A stretch of DNA of 64,000 bases. Source: JAKFDI01 sp036676235 (GTDB lineage Bacteria > Pseudomonadota > Gammaproteobacteria > Burkholderiales > Burkholderiaceae_C). The stretch spans positions 1-64,000 of the forward strand of contig JAKFDI010000022.1 in NCBI GenBank assembly GCA_036676235.1, given 5' to 3'. A program made the translations under genes and the position numbers. Each line of letters opens with the position of its first letter. Within the stretch, counting starts at the first letter, position 1. The notes below the pieces were generated by a model that saw only the letters and a program-made list of their open reading frames with translations, did not search any database and was not told the origin of the DNA. Below, piece after piece: positions 25,346 through 33,591 of the stretch.

Positions 25346-26694
25346 TGACTCCGGTCCTCGAGCCCGCCCGCGCCACGCCGCTCTACGGCGAGTTCGATGT
25401 GGTCGTGCTCGGCGGCGGGCCGGCGGGCATCGCCGCCGCGGCATGCGCGGCGCGCAACGGCGCGCGCACGCTGCTGGTGGAGCGCTACGGCTTTCTCGGC
25501 GGCATGGGCACGGCGGCCGGCGTCACCAACTTCTGCGGCCTGCATGCCAATGTGCACGGCGAGATCCGCCAGGTGGTGCACGGCATCGCCGACGACCTGC
25601 TCGATCGCATGCGTGCACTGGACGGCCTGAACGAGCCGCACCTCGTGCTCGGCAAGATCCACGCACAGGCCTACGACATGTCGGCCTTCAAGTGCGCCGC
25701 CGACGCGCTGCTGCTGGACGCCGGCGCGCAACTGCTGTTCCATGCGCTGGGCGCCGGCGTGGTGAAGCACGACGACGGCCGGCTCGACGCGCTGCTGCTC
25801 GAAACCAAGTCGGGCCGCGTCGCCGTGCGGTCGCACCTGTTCATCGACTGCTCGGGCGACGCCGACCTCGCGCACTGGGCCGGCGTTCCTACCGAAAAGG
25901 GTGATGCGCAAGGGCAGCTGCTCTACCCGACGCTGATGTTCCGCGTCGGCAACGTCGACGCCGAGCGCGCCGGCGAGGCCTGGCGCAGCATCCCGCAGTT
26001 GATGGACAAGGCCGAGGCGAGCGGCGATTTCCACTTCCCCCGCCGCGGCGCCATCGTGCGGCCGCAGCGCCATGCCTACGAATGGCGCGTCAACGTGACG
26101 CAGATGAAGAACGCGGACGGCTCGGCGACCGACGGCACCGATGCGCCATCGCTCAGTGCCGGCGAGGTCGAGGGCCGGCGGCAGATCGTCGACTACCTGC
26201 GCTTCCTGCGCGAGCGGGTGCCGGGCTTCGAGCGCGCCTATGCGCTCGACATCGCGCCGCAACTGGGCATTCGCGAGACGCGACGCCTCGTCGGCGAGGC
26301 CATGCTCAGCGGCGACGACGTGCTCGGCTGCGCGAGCTTCGCCGACAGCATCGGCGTCAACGGCTGGCCGCTGGAGCAGCACGTGGCGGGCGACGTGCAC
26401 TGGGGCTGGCCGCCGATTCCCGAATCACGCGGCTACAACCAGCTGCCCTTGCGCATGCTGCTGCCGCGCCTGGCGACGGCCGGCGGCGCGAGCAACCTGT
26501 TTGTTGCCGGGCGCTGCGCCTCGATGACGCACGAGGGCCAGTCGGCCGCGCGCGTGAGCGGCGCCTGCTTCGTGATGGGCCAGGCCGCGGGCACGGCGGC
26601 GGCGCTGGCGCTGCGCCGCGGTGTCACGCCGCACGCGCTGCCGGCGGAAGAACTTCAGGTCGCGCTCACGGCGCAGGGGGCGTTTCTCGGGTAG
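25345..26694 (+). CDS. FAD-dependent oxidoreductase (FAD_oxidored family)
   Basis: A 449-residue flavoenzyme. The N-terminal dinucleotide site is VVVLGGGPAGIAAAACAARNG, followed by the acidic ribose contact VERYGFLGGMGTAAGV, a layout typical of FAD_oxidored/succinate-dehydrogenase-like small enzymes. A second FAD contact, NLFVAGRCASMTHEGQSAARVSGA, lies near the C-terminus. No signal peptide is seen. The start overlaps the Bug stop (TGATG). Substrate is unknown. Context suggests it oxidises the product of the TrpEG-like enzyme or the ligand of the Bug receptor, both inferred. Confidence 0.85.
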   Translation: MTPVLEPARATPLYGEFDVVVLGGGPAGIAAAACAARNGARTLLVERYGFLGGMGTAAGVTNFCGLHANVHGEIRQVVHGIADDLLDRMRALDGLNEPHLVLGKIHAQAYDMSAFKCAADALLLDAGAQLLFHALGAGVVKHDDGRLDALLLETKSGRVAVRSHLFIDCSGDADLAHWAGVPTEKGDAQGQLLYPTLMFRVGNVDAERAGEAWRSIPQLMDKAEASGDFHFPRRGAIVRPQRHAYEWRVNVTQMKNADGSATDGTDAPSLSAGEVEGRRQIVDYLRFLRERVPGFERAYALDIAPQLGIRETRRLVGEAMLSGDDVLGCASFADSIGVNGWPLEQHVAGDVHWGWPPIPESRGYNQLPLRMLLPRLATAGGASNLFVAGRCASMTHEGQSAARVSGACFVMGQAAGTAAALALRRGVTPHALPAEELQVALTAQGAFLG

Positions 26695-26730
26695 CTCGAA
26701 CGGTTCTCGCCGATCGATCGCAAGGCGGCA

Positions 26731-27648
26731 TCAGCTCGTCGGGGCGTTGGCCTCGCGAGCCAGCTTCGGCAGTAGCTGCATCGCCTGCTTCGCAAGCGCC
26801 GTCGGCCGCTTGCTCGACGACACCGCGAGGCACAGCACGCTGGTCAAGCGCGGCTCGGCCAGCGGCCGGGCGACCAGCTGATCGGCATGGCCGGAAGCCG
26901 TGACGGCGCTTGCCGTCAGCACCGCATAGCCGTAGCTCGCGCACACCAGCTCGATGATCGACGACACGCTCGACACCTCCCACGCGATGTCGAGCTTGAT
27001 GCCCGACAGCGCCGCCTGCGTCTCCAGCAGCTTGCGGATGGCATGCGAGCGCTCGGGCACGATCAGCGGATAACGCGGCAGCTCGGCCATCGGCACGGGC
27101 TCGGCCGCGTTGCGCTTGCCGCGCCGTGTCTTTGGCACCGGGCCGACGAGGCACAACTCTTCTTCCAGGATCGGCGTGGTCTCGATCGCCGCCTGCCCCT
27201 CGGGGTTGTGCAGCAGGCCGATGTCGACTCGGCCGCTCGCGATCCATTCGGCGATGTGCGCCGACAGACCCTCCACCACGGCGAGCTGCGCACGCGGCAA
27301 CTGGCGCTTGAAGGCGTCGATCAACGGACGCGTGAGCTGGCGGCCGATGCTGGGCGGCAGGCCGATCACGATGCGACCACCCGGCTCGCCGCGGCGCGCC
27401 TCGATATCGTCGCGTGCGCGGGTGACGAGCTGCAGGATGGCCACGCTGTGCTCGAACACGCGGTTGCCGGCATCGGTGAGGCACACGCCGCGTCCGTTGC
27501 GCAGCAGCAGCGTCTCGCGCAGGTCGGTCTCCAGCGCCCGCACCTGCCGGCTGAGCGCCGGCTGCGCGATCTGCAGCACCATCGCGGCCTTGCTGAAGCT
27601 GCCCAGTTCCGCGACGCGGACAAAGTATTCGAGCTGCTTCAGGTTCAT
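26731..27648 (-). CDS. LysR-type transcriptional regulator
   Basis: A complete 305-residue LysR regulator. The winged helix-turn-helix is MNLKQLEYFVRVAELGSFSKAAMVLQIAQPALSRQVRALE, and the effector-binding domain starts near residue 90 (RIVIGLPPSIGRQLTRPLI). The start at 27648 is the family start. The gene converges on the chorismate/Bug/FAD cluster with only 36 bases between stops, and its upstream side faces the GGDEF-like gene. It may control either neighbour; the convergent cluster is a plausible target but the promoter evidence is absent. Confidence 0.9.
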   Translation of the reverse strand: MNLKQLEYFVRVAELGSFSKAAMVLQIAQPALSRQVRALETDLRETLLLRNGRGVCLTDAGNRVFEHSVAILQLVTRARDDIEARRGEPGGRIVIGLPPSIGRQLTRPLIDAFKRQLPRAQLAVVEGLSAHIAEWIASGRVDIGLLHNPEGQAAIETTPILEEELCLVGPVPKTRRGKRNAAEPVPMAELPRYPLIVPERSHAIRKLLETQAALSGIKLDIAWEVSSVSSIIELVCASYGYAVLTASAVTASGHADQLVARPLAEPRLTSVLCLAVSSSKRPTALAKQAMQLLPKLAREANAPTS

Positions 27649-27805
27649 CGGGCACGGCGTTCCGGCGCCGGCGGCGGCGCCCCGCGGGGATCTTAAGCGC
27701 GCCGCGTCTATGCCCCTCAGCAACTGCGCCGCGATTGCCGCGTTTTTCCGACTATCGCGAGAGCCGTGATCGGACAAGAATCGAACGAGCCCGAAGCCTT
27801 TCGCC

Positions 27806-28405
27806 ATGCTGCCGAACCCGACCCCGCAACTCGTCTCCGAACGGCGTTCCGCCGGCACCGGCGCATCGGCGCAGCGGCAACCCTCGGTACTCGGCGCGCG
27901 CCCCGCGCTGCCGGTGGACCGCACCGACATCCAACGTGCCGGCCAGTCGCTGGCCGAGCGGGTCGAGGCCGGCGAGATCGAGGTCTGCACCCTGCTGCTG
28001 CGCCTCGATGGCCTGGCCGACCTGCGGCAACGCCACGGCGACGCCACGGCCACTTATCTCTGTACCGAACTCATCCGCCGCCTGCTGCGCTGCACGCGCG
28101 CGCAGGATGTGGCCGGGCGCTGCGCCGACAACGACGACGCCATCGTGCTGCTGCTGCCCTGTGCGCCGGCCGAGGCCGAGGCGCTCGGCCACCAGCTCGC
28201 TGCGCGGGCCCGAACCGAACTGTCGCGCCCCGTGCAGTACCGCACGCTTGGCCTTCGCGTGACCTGCAGCGTCGGCCGCGCACGCTGGCAACAGCACGGC
28301 GGCTCGCTGGATGCCGCGATCGAGCAGGCTCGCCAGGCGCTGCGCACCTCCGAGGCCCCCCGCATGCCGGCACTGCCCGCACGCTTCGTGCTCGGCGCGG
28401 AGTGA
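27806..28405 (+). CDS. Degenerate GGDEF-domain protein
   Basis: A 199-residue cytoplasmic protein whose core (about residues 58-180) follows a diguanylate cyclase domain: LLLRLDGLADLRQRHGDATATYLCTELIRRLLRC, then the signature region, then LRVTCSVGRARWQ. The catalytic GGDEF loop reads CADNDDAIVLL, so both glycines and the Glu/Phe are lost and cyclase activity is not expected. The N-terminal 45 residues are low complexity. Such domains usually act as regulators or receptors. A paired-hairpin element follows at once. Confidence 0.7.
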   Translation: MLPNPTPQLVSERRSAGTGASAQRQPSVLGARPALPVDRTDIQRAGQSLAERVEAGEIEVCTLLLRLDGLADLRQRHGDATATYLCTELIRRLLRCTRAQDVAGRCADNDDAIVLLLPCAPAEAEALGHQLAARARTELSRPVQYRTLGLRVTCSVGRARWQQHGGSLDAAIEQARQALRTSEAPRMPALPARFVLGAE

Positions 28406-28524
28406 ATATCTCCCTCTCCCCGCTGGGGAGAGGGCTGGGGTGAGGGGCCGGGGCGATCCGACGGCCGTCGCGCTTCGCGCGCCCTCACACCCACCCTCTC
28501 CCAGAGGGAGAGGGAGTCAATATC
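28406..28524. repeat. Double-hairpin intergenic element, copy 2
   Basis: Two palindromes of the CCCTCTCCC / GGGAGAGGG family, both with CCCTCACCC-type flanks, fill the whole gap between the convergent GGDEF-like and emrB genes. Left hairpin about 28410-28449, right hairpin about 28485-28515. Same family as at 3.2, 51.0 and 59.0 kb. Confidence 0.75.
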
Positions 28525-28528
28525 AGCG

Positions 28529-30145
28529 TCAATGCGCGCCACCGCCGGCGCCCGCCCCACCCGGCCCCGGCTCAGGCTTCGCCAGCCACACCAGCACGAT
28601 CAGCACCACGAACAGTCCCGCCGACAGGTAGAACAGGTCGGTCGCCGCCATCGTGAAGGCCTGCTGGTCGATGAGCCGGTTGACGATCGCCAGCGCCTGC
28701 TCGCGCGTGTTGCCCGCGGCCTGCAGTTGCGCGAGCGTCTGCATCGCCGTCTCGTTGCCGCGGTTGATGGCCTCGGCCAGGTGCGCGTGGTGCATGGCTG
28801 CGCGCCGCTCCCACAAGGTGGTGAACAGCGAAGTGCCCACTGCACCCGCCGTGATGCGCACGAAGTTCGACAGCCCCGCCGCCGCCGGCATGCGCTCGGG
28901 CGTGAGTCCGGAGAACACGATGGCCTGCAGCGGAATGAAGAAGAACGCCATCGCCGCACCCTGCAGGAGCGTGGGGATCAGCACCGTCTCGAAATCGGTG
29001 TCGGTGTTGAAGCGCGAGCGCATCCACAGCACCAGCGCGAAGCCGAGAAACGCCACGGTGGCGAGCCGACGCGGGTCGACGTGCGCCACCTTCTTGCCGA
29101 CCCAGGGCGAGAGCACGATGGCCAGCAGCCCCACCGGCGCGAGCGCCATGCCGGCGAGGCTGGCCGTGTAGCCCATGTACTGCTGCAACCACAGCGGCAG
29201 CAGCACCACGTTGCCGAAGAACACGCCGTAGGCGATGGACAGCGCGAAGGTGGCCGTGGTGAAGTTGCGCTGGCCGAACAGCCGCAGGTCGATGATGGGA
29301 TGCGCGTCGGTCAGCTCCCAGATCAGGAAGAACACGAAGGCCACAACCGCGACGACGGCCAGCGTCACGATCTGGCTCGAGGCGAACCAGTCGTGCTCCT
29401 TGCCGAGGTCGATCATGATCTGCAGCGAGCCGACCCACAGCACCAGCAGCGCCAGGCCCACGCCGTCGAGCCGCACGCGGCGCGGGCCGGGGTCGCGCGT
29501 GCGGTAGATCGACCAGGTGATGGCGGCTGCAACCAGGCCCACGGGGATGTTGATGTAGAAGATCCACGGCCACGACACGTTGTCGGTGATCCAGCCGCCG
29601 AGCAGCGGCCCGGCCACTGGCGCAACCAGCACCGTCATCGCCCACATCGCCATCGCCACGCCGGCCTTGGCGGGCGGGTAGCTGGCGAGCAGCAGCGTCT
29701 GCGACAGCGGGATCGTCGGCCCCGACACCAGCCCCTGCAGCACGCGAAAGAAGATCAGCGATTCGATGTTCGGCGCCATGCCGCACAACCACGACGCCAG
29801 CACGAACAGCAGGATGGAAGCGGTGAAGAGCCGCACCTGCCCGAAGCGCTGCGTCAGCCAGCCGGTGAGCGGCACCGAGATCGCGTTGGCGACGGCAAAC
29901 GAGGTGATGACCCAGGTGCCCTGCGCCGGGCTCACGCCCATGTCGCCGGCAATCGCCGGGATCGACACGTTCGCGATCGACGTGTCGAGCACGTTCATGA
30001 AGGTCGCGAGCGACAGCGCGAGCGTGCCCAGCACCAGCTTGCCGCCGGTGAGGGGCGCAAAGGCCTGCTGTGCCGTCGGATGCCGCGGCGGCGCGGCGGG
30101 CGGGGATGCGCCGTCGGGCACCGCGGGGTTGGCGGCGTTCGTCAC
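28529..30145 (-). CDS. emrB: EmrB/QacA-type MFS drug efflux transporter (DHA2)
   Basis: A 538-residue inner-membrane proton antiporter with 14 predicted helices. Family motifs are visible: FMNVLDTSIANVSIPAI in helix 1, LTQRFGQVRLF (motif A) after helix 2, and LLLGGWITDNVSWPWIFYINIPVG, where the motif is GPLLGGWITD. It works with EmrA and an outer-membrane channel to export toxic hydrophobic compounds. I use GTG at 30145, ten bases after the emrA stop; upstream in-frame starts overlap emrA. Last gene of marR-nodT-emrA-emrB. Confidence 0.93.
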   Translation of the reverse strand: MTNAANPAVPDGASPPAAPPRHPTAQQAFAPLTGGKLVLGTLALSLATFMNVLDTSIANVSIPAIAGDMGVSPAQGTWVITSFAVANAISVPLTGWLTQRFGQVRLFTASILLFVLASWLCGMAPNIESLIFFRVLQGLVSGPTIPLSQTLLLASYPPAKAGVAMAMWAMTVLVAPVAGPLLGGWITDNVSWPWIFYINIPVGLVAAAITWSIYRTRDPGPRRVRLDGVGLALLVLWVGSLQIMIDLGKEHDWFASSQIVTLAVVAVVAFVFFLIWELTDAHPIIDLRLFGQRNFTTATFALSIAYGVFFGNVVLLPLWLQQYMGYTASLAGMALAPVGLLAIVLSPWVGKKVAHVDPRRLATVAFLGFALVLWMRSRFNTDTDFETVLIPTLLQGAAMAFFFIPLQAIVFSGLTPERMPAAAGLSNFVRITAGAVGTSLFTTLWERRAAMHHAHLAEAINRGNETAMQTLAQLQAAGNTREQALAIVNRLIDQQAFTMAATDLFYLSAGLFVVLIVLVWLAKPEPGPGGAGAGGGAH

Positions 30146-30155
30146 GTCCGCACGC

Positions 30156-31490
30156 TCAGGGCTGCTGCGCCGGCTTCGCGGCCGATGCAGCGACCACCCG
30201 TGCGTCGGCGGGCTGCGCTCTACCCACCGCCGGCTTCGGCGCCGCGGCACGCGCGGTCGTGGCGCGGGTCGTCACCGCCCGCCCGAGATTGGCCGCGATG
30301 ATGTCGGCCACGATGCGGTCGGCGCTCTCGCGCTGCGGCTCGAACACCTGCGTGCGCGCGCTGCGCGACGAGGCGGCGGCAGCCAGCGGCTCGCCGCCCT
30401 GCGCGGCGATGTCCACCGTGGCGAGCATCGACAGCCCGACGCGCAGCGGATGGGCAGCCAGTTGCTCTGCATCGAGTTCGATGCGCACCGGCACGCGCTG
30501 CACCACCTTGATCCAGTTGCCGGTCGCGTTCTGCGCCGGCAGCAGCGCGAAGGCCGCGCCTGTGCCGGCACCGAGCCCGGCCACGCGGCCGTGGTACTCG
30601 ATCGTGTCGCCGTAGAGGTCGGCACTCAGCGTCACCGGCTGGCCGATGCGCATGCGGCGCAGCTGTGCTTCCTTGAAGTTCGCCTCCACCCACACCTGAT
30701 CAAGCGGAATGATGGACATCAAGGGCGCTCCGGCGGCGATGCGCTGGCCCACCTCCACGCTGCGTCGGGCCACCTGGCCGGCGAGCGGCGCGACCACCTC
30801 GGTGCGCGCCAGTGCCAGCCACGCCTCGCGCACCGCGCCGGCGGCGCGCTGGACGTTCGGATGCTGGTCGACGTTCGTGCCGTCAGTGAGCGCACGGTTG
30901 CTCGCCGCCTGTTCGCGCGCCGCCGCCCAGGCGGCCTGCGCCCCGGCGAGTGCGCTCTTCGCCGCCGTGAGCGTGTCTTCGGCGTGCTTCATCTCCTCGC
31001 CGCCGACGGCGCCGGTGGCCAGCAGCGGCCGCCGCCGCTCGACATCGGCGGCGGCGCGCGCGAGGTTGGCCCGGGCGCGCGCCACCTCGGCCTCGTGCAG
31101 GCTGCTGGTGGCCGCAAGCGCCGCGTTGTTGGCGTAGAGCGTGCGCACCTCGCGCACCGTCTGCGCAAGCTGCGCCTCGGCGCGTTCGAGCGCGAGTTGT
31201 GCATCACGCCGGTCGAGCTTCACGAGGGGCTGGCCGGCATTCACCGTGTCGGTGTCGTCGGCAAGCACTGCGACCACCGTGCCCGCGATCTGCGGCGTGA
31301 GCTGCACCACCGGCGCCTGCACGTAGGCGTTGTCGGTGGACTCGAAATGGCGCGAATGCAGCCACCAGTAGCCGCCGTAGGCCATGCCGGCCAGCAGCAC
31401 GGCGGCGGTGGCGATCAGCATCGCCGGGCGGCGCTTGGGCGAAGTGGCGGGCGCGGCGGGCGCGGCTGCGTCGTGAGTGTCCTGACTCAT
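30156..31490 (-). CDS. emrA: EmrA-type membrane fusion protein
   Basis: A 444-residue periplasmic adaptor. One N-terminal membrane anchor (about residues 25-47) precedes the biotinyl-lipoyl-like half NAYVQAPVVQLTPQIAGTVV, a long alpha-helical hairpin (about 95-215) and the second half EVVAPLAGQVARRSVEVGQRI. The C-terminal 60 residues are Ala/Pro-rich and atypically long. The ATG at 31490 is preceded by GAAAGATCACCG, a weak Shine-Dalgarno. It links EmrB to the NodT-type channel encoded just upstream in the operon. Confidence 0.93.
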   Translation of the reverse strand: MSQDTHDAAAPAAPATSPKRRPAMLIATAAVLLAGMAYGGYWWLHSRHFESTDNAYVQAPVVQLTPQIAGTVVAVLADDTDTVNAGQPLVKLDRRDAQLALERAEAQLAQTVREVRTLYANNAALAATSSLHEAEVARARANLARAAADVERRRPLLATGAVGGEEMKHAEDTLTAAKSALAGAQAAWAAAREQAASNRALTDGTNVDQHPNVQRAAGAVREAWLALARTEVVAPLAGQVARRSVEVGQRIAAGAPLMSIIPLDQVWVEANFKEAQLRRMRIGQPVTLSADLYGDTIEYHGRVAGLGAGTGAAFALLPAQNATGNWIKVVQRVPVRIELDAEQLAAHPLRVGLSMLATVDIAAQGGEPLAAAASSRSARTQVFEPQRESADRIVADIIAANLGRAVTTRATTARAAAPKPAVGRAQPADARVVAASAAKPAQQP

Positions 31491-31516
31491 CGGTGATCTT
31501 TCGGTTCGTGTTCGGT

Positions 31517-32959
31517 TCAGCGCAGTGTGGAGGCCGGCACGGCCGCAACAGCCGGCAGCGCGGCATCGGCGCCCGGCCGGTAGCCGCCGCCGAGCGCGCG
31601 GGTCAGCGCCACTTCGGCGGCCAGGTGCCGCGCCTTCAGCTCCACGCTCGCGCGCCGCTGCGCGATCACGTTGCCTTCGGCGGTCAGCACAACGAGGAAG
31701 TTGCCGAGCCCGGCGCGGTAGCGCTGCAGCGCGAGATCGAAGGCCGATTCGGCGGCGGCCAGTGCCTTGACCTGCTCGGCCTCTTGGCGCTCGAGCGACT
31801 GCAGCGACGACACCTCGTCGGCCACCTCGCGCAGCGCCTGCAGGAGCGCATCGTTGTAGCCGTCCACCGCGGCATCCACCTCGGCGCTGCGCGCTTGCAG
31901 GTTCGCCCGCAGCCGCCCGCCGTCGAAGATCGGCAGGCGCAGCGCCGGGCCGGCGCCGTAAACCTGGCTGCCGCTTTCCACGAGGCGGTCGAGGCCGAGG
32001 CTGGACAGCCCCGCGAAGGCGACGAGGTTGATGTTGGGATAGAACTGCGTGCGCGCCAGATCCACGTCCTTCAGCGCCGCCTCGACCCGCCAGCGCTGCG
32101 CGACCAGATCGGCGCGTCGCCCGATCAGATCGGCCGGCAGCCCCTGCGGCAAAGGATGGGGCGTGACGGCCGCGAGCGGCGGCGCGAATTCCGCGAGCGC
32201 ATGCGGCCCCTGCCCGCTCAAGGTGGCAAGGGCATGGCGGGTTCTGGCGATCTGCTCGCCGAGGGCTTCGATCTGCACCCGCGTCTGCGCGATCACGCCT
32301 TCGGCCTGGCGCTGCTCGACAGTGGTGTCCAGCCCCGCGGCTATGCGCTGGCGCACCAGCGACAGCACCTGTTCGCGCTGGTGCAGGCCGTGCTGCAACA
32401 ACCGGCGCAATTCGAGCTGGCGACCGAGATTCACGTACGCGGTGGCGATGTTGCCGGCCAGCAGCAGCTCGGCCGCATGGCGCTCGGCCTGCGCGGCGCG
32501 CAGGCGGCCGATGGCCGCATCGAGCGCGGCGCGCTGGCGGCCGAAGAGATCGATCTCCCAGCTCGCCGAGAACTGCGCACTGTTGTTCCACTCGATCGAT
32601 CCGGCCAGCGGCGCGGGCACCATGCCGTTCTTCGTGAAGCGCTGGTTCGTCAGGTCCACGGCCGCGTTCACCTGCGGGCGGCGCGCGGCACCGGCGGCAT
32701 CCACCGCCGCTTCGGCCTGGACGATGCGCGCCTGCACCGCCGCCAAGCCCGGCTGCTCGGCGAGCGCGTGTGCGATCAGTGCGTCGAGTTGGGCATCGCC
32801 CCAGGCCGTCCACCAGCGCGCCTCGGGCCAGGTCGTGTCAATGGCGGCCACGGCGCCGGCCTGCGCCGGCGTGTGCATCGCCTGCGTGGGCGCGATGCCG
32901 CTGGTACTGGCGCAGCCGGCCAGCACCAGCGCCAGCGGCAAGAGCGCGGCCGCCCTCAT
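31517..32959 (-). CDS. NodT/OprM-family outer-membrane efflux lipoprotein
   Basis: A 480-residue outer-membrane channel protein. The lipoprotein signal MRAAALLPLALVLAGCAS places the acylated Cys at residue 16. Two repeated TolC-like domains follow, each with the pattern of long helices and a strand (WEIDLFGRQRAALDAA in the first, PALRLPIFDGGRLRANLQARSAEVDAA in the second). It completes the EmrAB efflux path across the outer membrane. Its ATG overlaps the marR stop by four bases (ATGA). Confidence 0.92.
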   Translation of the reverse strand: MRAAALLPLALVLAGCASTSGIAPTQAMHTPAQAGAVAAIDTTWPEARWWTAWGDAQLDALIAHALAEQPGLAAVQARIVQAEAAVDAAGAARRPQVNAAVDLTNQRFTKNGMVPAPLAGSIEWNNSAQFSASWEIDLFGRQRAALDAAIGRLRAAQAERHAAELLLAGNIATAYVNLGRQLELRRLLQHGLHQREQVLSLVRQRIAAGLDTTVEQRQAEGVIAQTRVQIEALGEQIARTRHALATLSGQGPHALAEFAPPLAAVTPHPLPQGLPADLIGRRADLVAQRWRVEAALKDVDLARTQFYPNINLVAFAGLSSLGLDRLVESGSQVYGAGPALRLPIFDGGRLRANLQARSAEVDAAVDGYNDALLQALREVADEVSSLQSLERQEAEQVKALAAAESAFDLALQRYRAGLGNFLVVLTAEGNVIAQRRASVELKARHLAAEVALTRALGGGYRPGADAALPAVAAVPASTLR

Positions 32960-33396
32960 TCGCCCTCCCGCGCGTCGTGCAGCACGCGGCAGTTCGCCAG
33001 CGCGCGATCGAGGAAGTCGCGGAACTGGGTGCGCTCCGCCTTCGTGAAGCCGTGCAGGAAATCGTCGTTGACCGAGGCCACCACCTCCGGAATCTGCGCC
33101 GCCGCACGTTCACCGATGGGCGTGAGGTGCAGGTTGACCACGCGGCGATCGGTCTCGGAGCGCATGCGCGCTATCAGCCCCTTGGCTTCGAGCCGATCGA
33201 GCAGGCGCGTCACGGCGCCGGCATCGATGCAGGCTTCGCGCGCGAGTTCGAGCGCCGTGCCGGCGCGCCCCTGCCGCAACAGCAGCAGCGGCTTCCATTG
33301 CGCGCCCGTCAGGTCGTAGGGCGCCATGCGGTGCTCCACCTCGCGGCGGATGGCGGCCACCAGCAGCGCCGCGGCATGGCCGAGGCTTTGCGTCAT
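32956..33396 (-). CDS. MarR-family transcriptional repressor
   Basis: A 146-residue winged-helix regulator when started at 33396 (MTQSLGHAAALLVAAIRREVEHRMAP). The recognition region is LAREACIDAGAVTRLLDRLEAKGLI and the wing RMRSETDRRVVNLHLTPIG. An upstream ATG at 33468 would add 24 residues rich in Arg/Pro/Thr, but it coincides with an operator-like palindrome and lacks a ribosome-binding site. Being first in the efflux operon, it most likely represses marR-nodT-emrAB and releases on binding an exported compound. Confidence 0.9.
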   Translation of the reverse strand: MTQSLGHAAALLVAAIRREVEHRMAPYDLTGAQWKPLLLLRQGRAGTALELAREACIDAGAVTRLLDRLEAKGLIARMRSETDRRVVNLHLTPIGERAAAQIPEVVASVNDDFLHGFTKAERTQFRDFLDRALANCRVLHDAREGE

Positions 33397-33467
33397 GTCG
33401 TACGGCTGGCCGCCGGATCGGCGGGTTCGTTCGGAGGGTCTGGCCGGCTGGGTCAACGTTGCCCCCA

Positions 33468-33478
33468 TCAATATTTGA
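33468..33478. promoter_or_regulatory. Candidate MarR operator
   Basis: An 11-base near-palindrome with arms TCAA and TTGA around an ATATT centre stands out in GC-rich surroundings, between marR (minus) and the ABC exporter (plus). It would cover an alternative marR start codon. Operator function is inferred from position. Confidence 0.5.
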
Positions 33479-33591
33479 TTGGGCAAAGTTTGCCGTCGCA
33501 TTCAATTCCCTACGATTTGCAGGGTCGGCGGACGCACATCCGCCTCCCGCATCCGCCTGCACCTTCAAACCCGCCCACTAGACTTCCGCCC

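Noticed and set aside
22436..25444. Open frame of 1002 codons antisense to the TrpEG-like and Bug genes
   Set aside because: Composition is Arg/His/Ala-rich with no domain pattern; the sense strand has three clear protein families with coupled starts.
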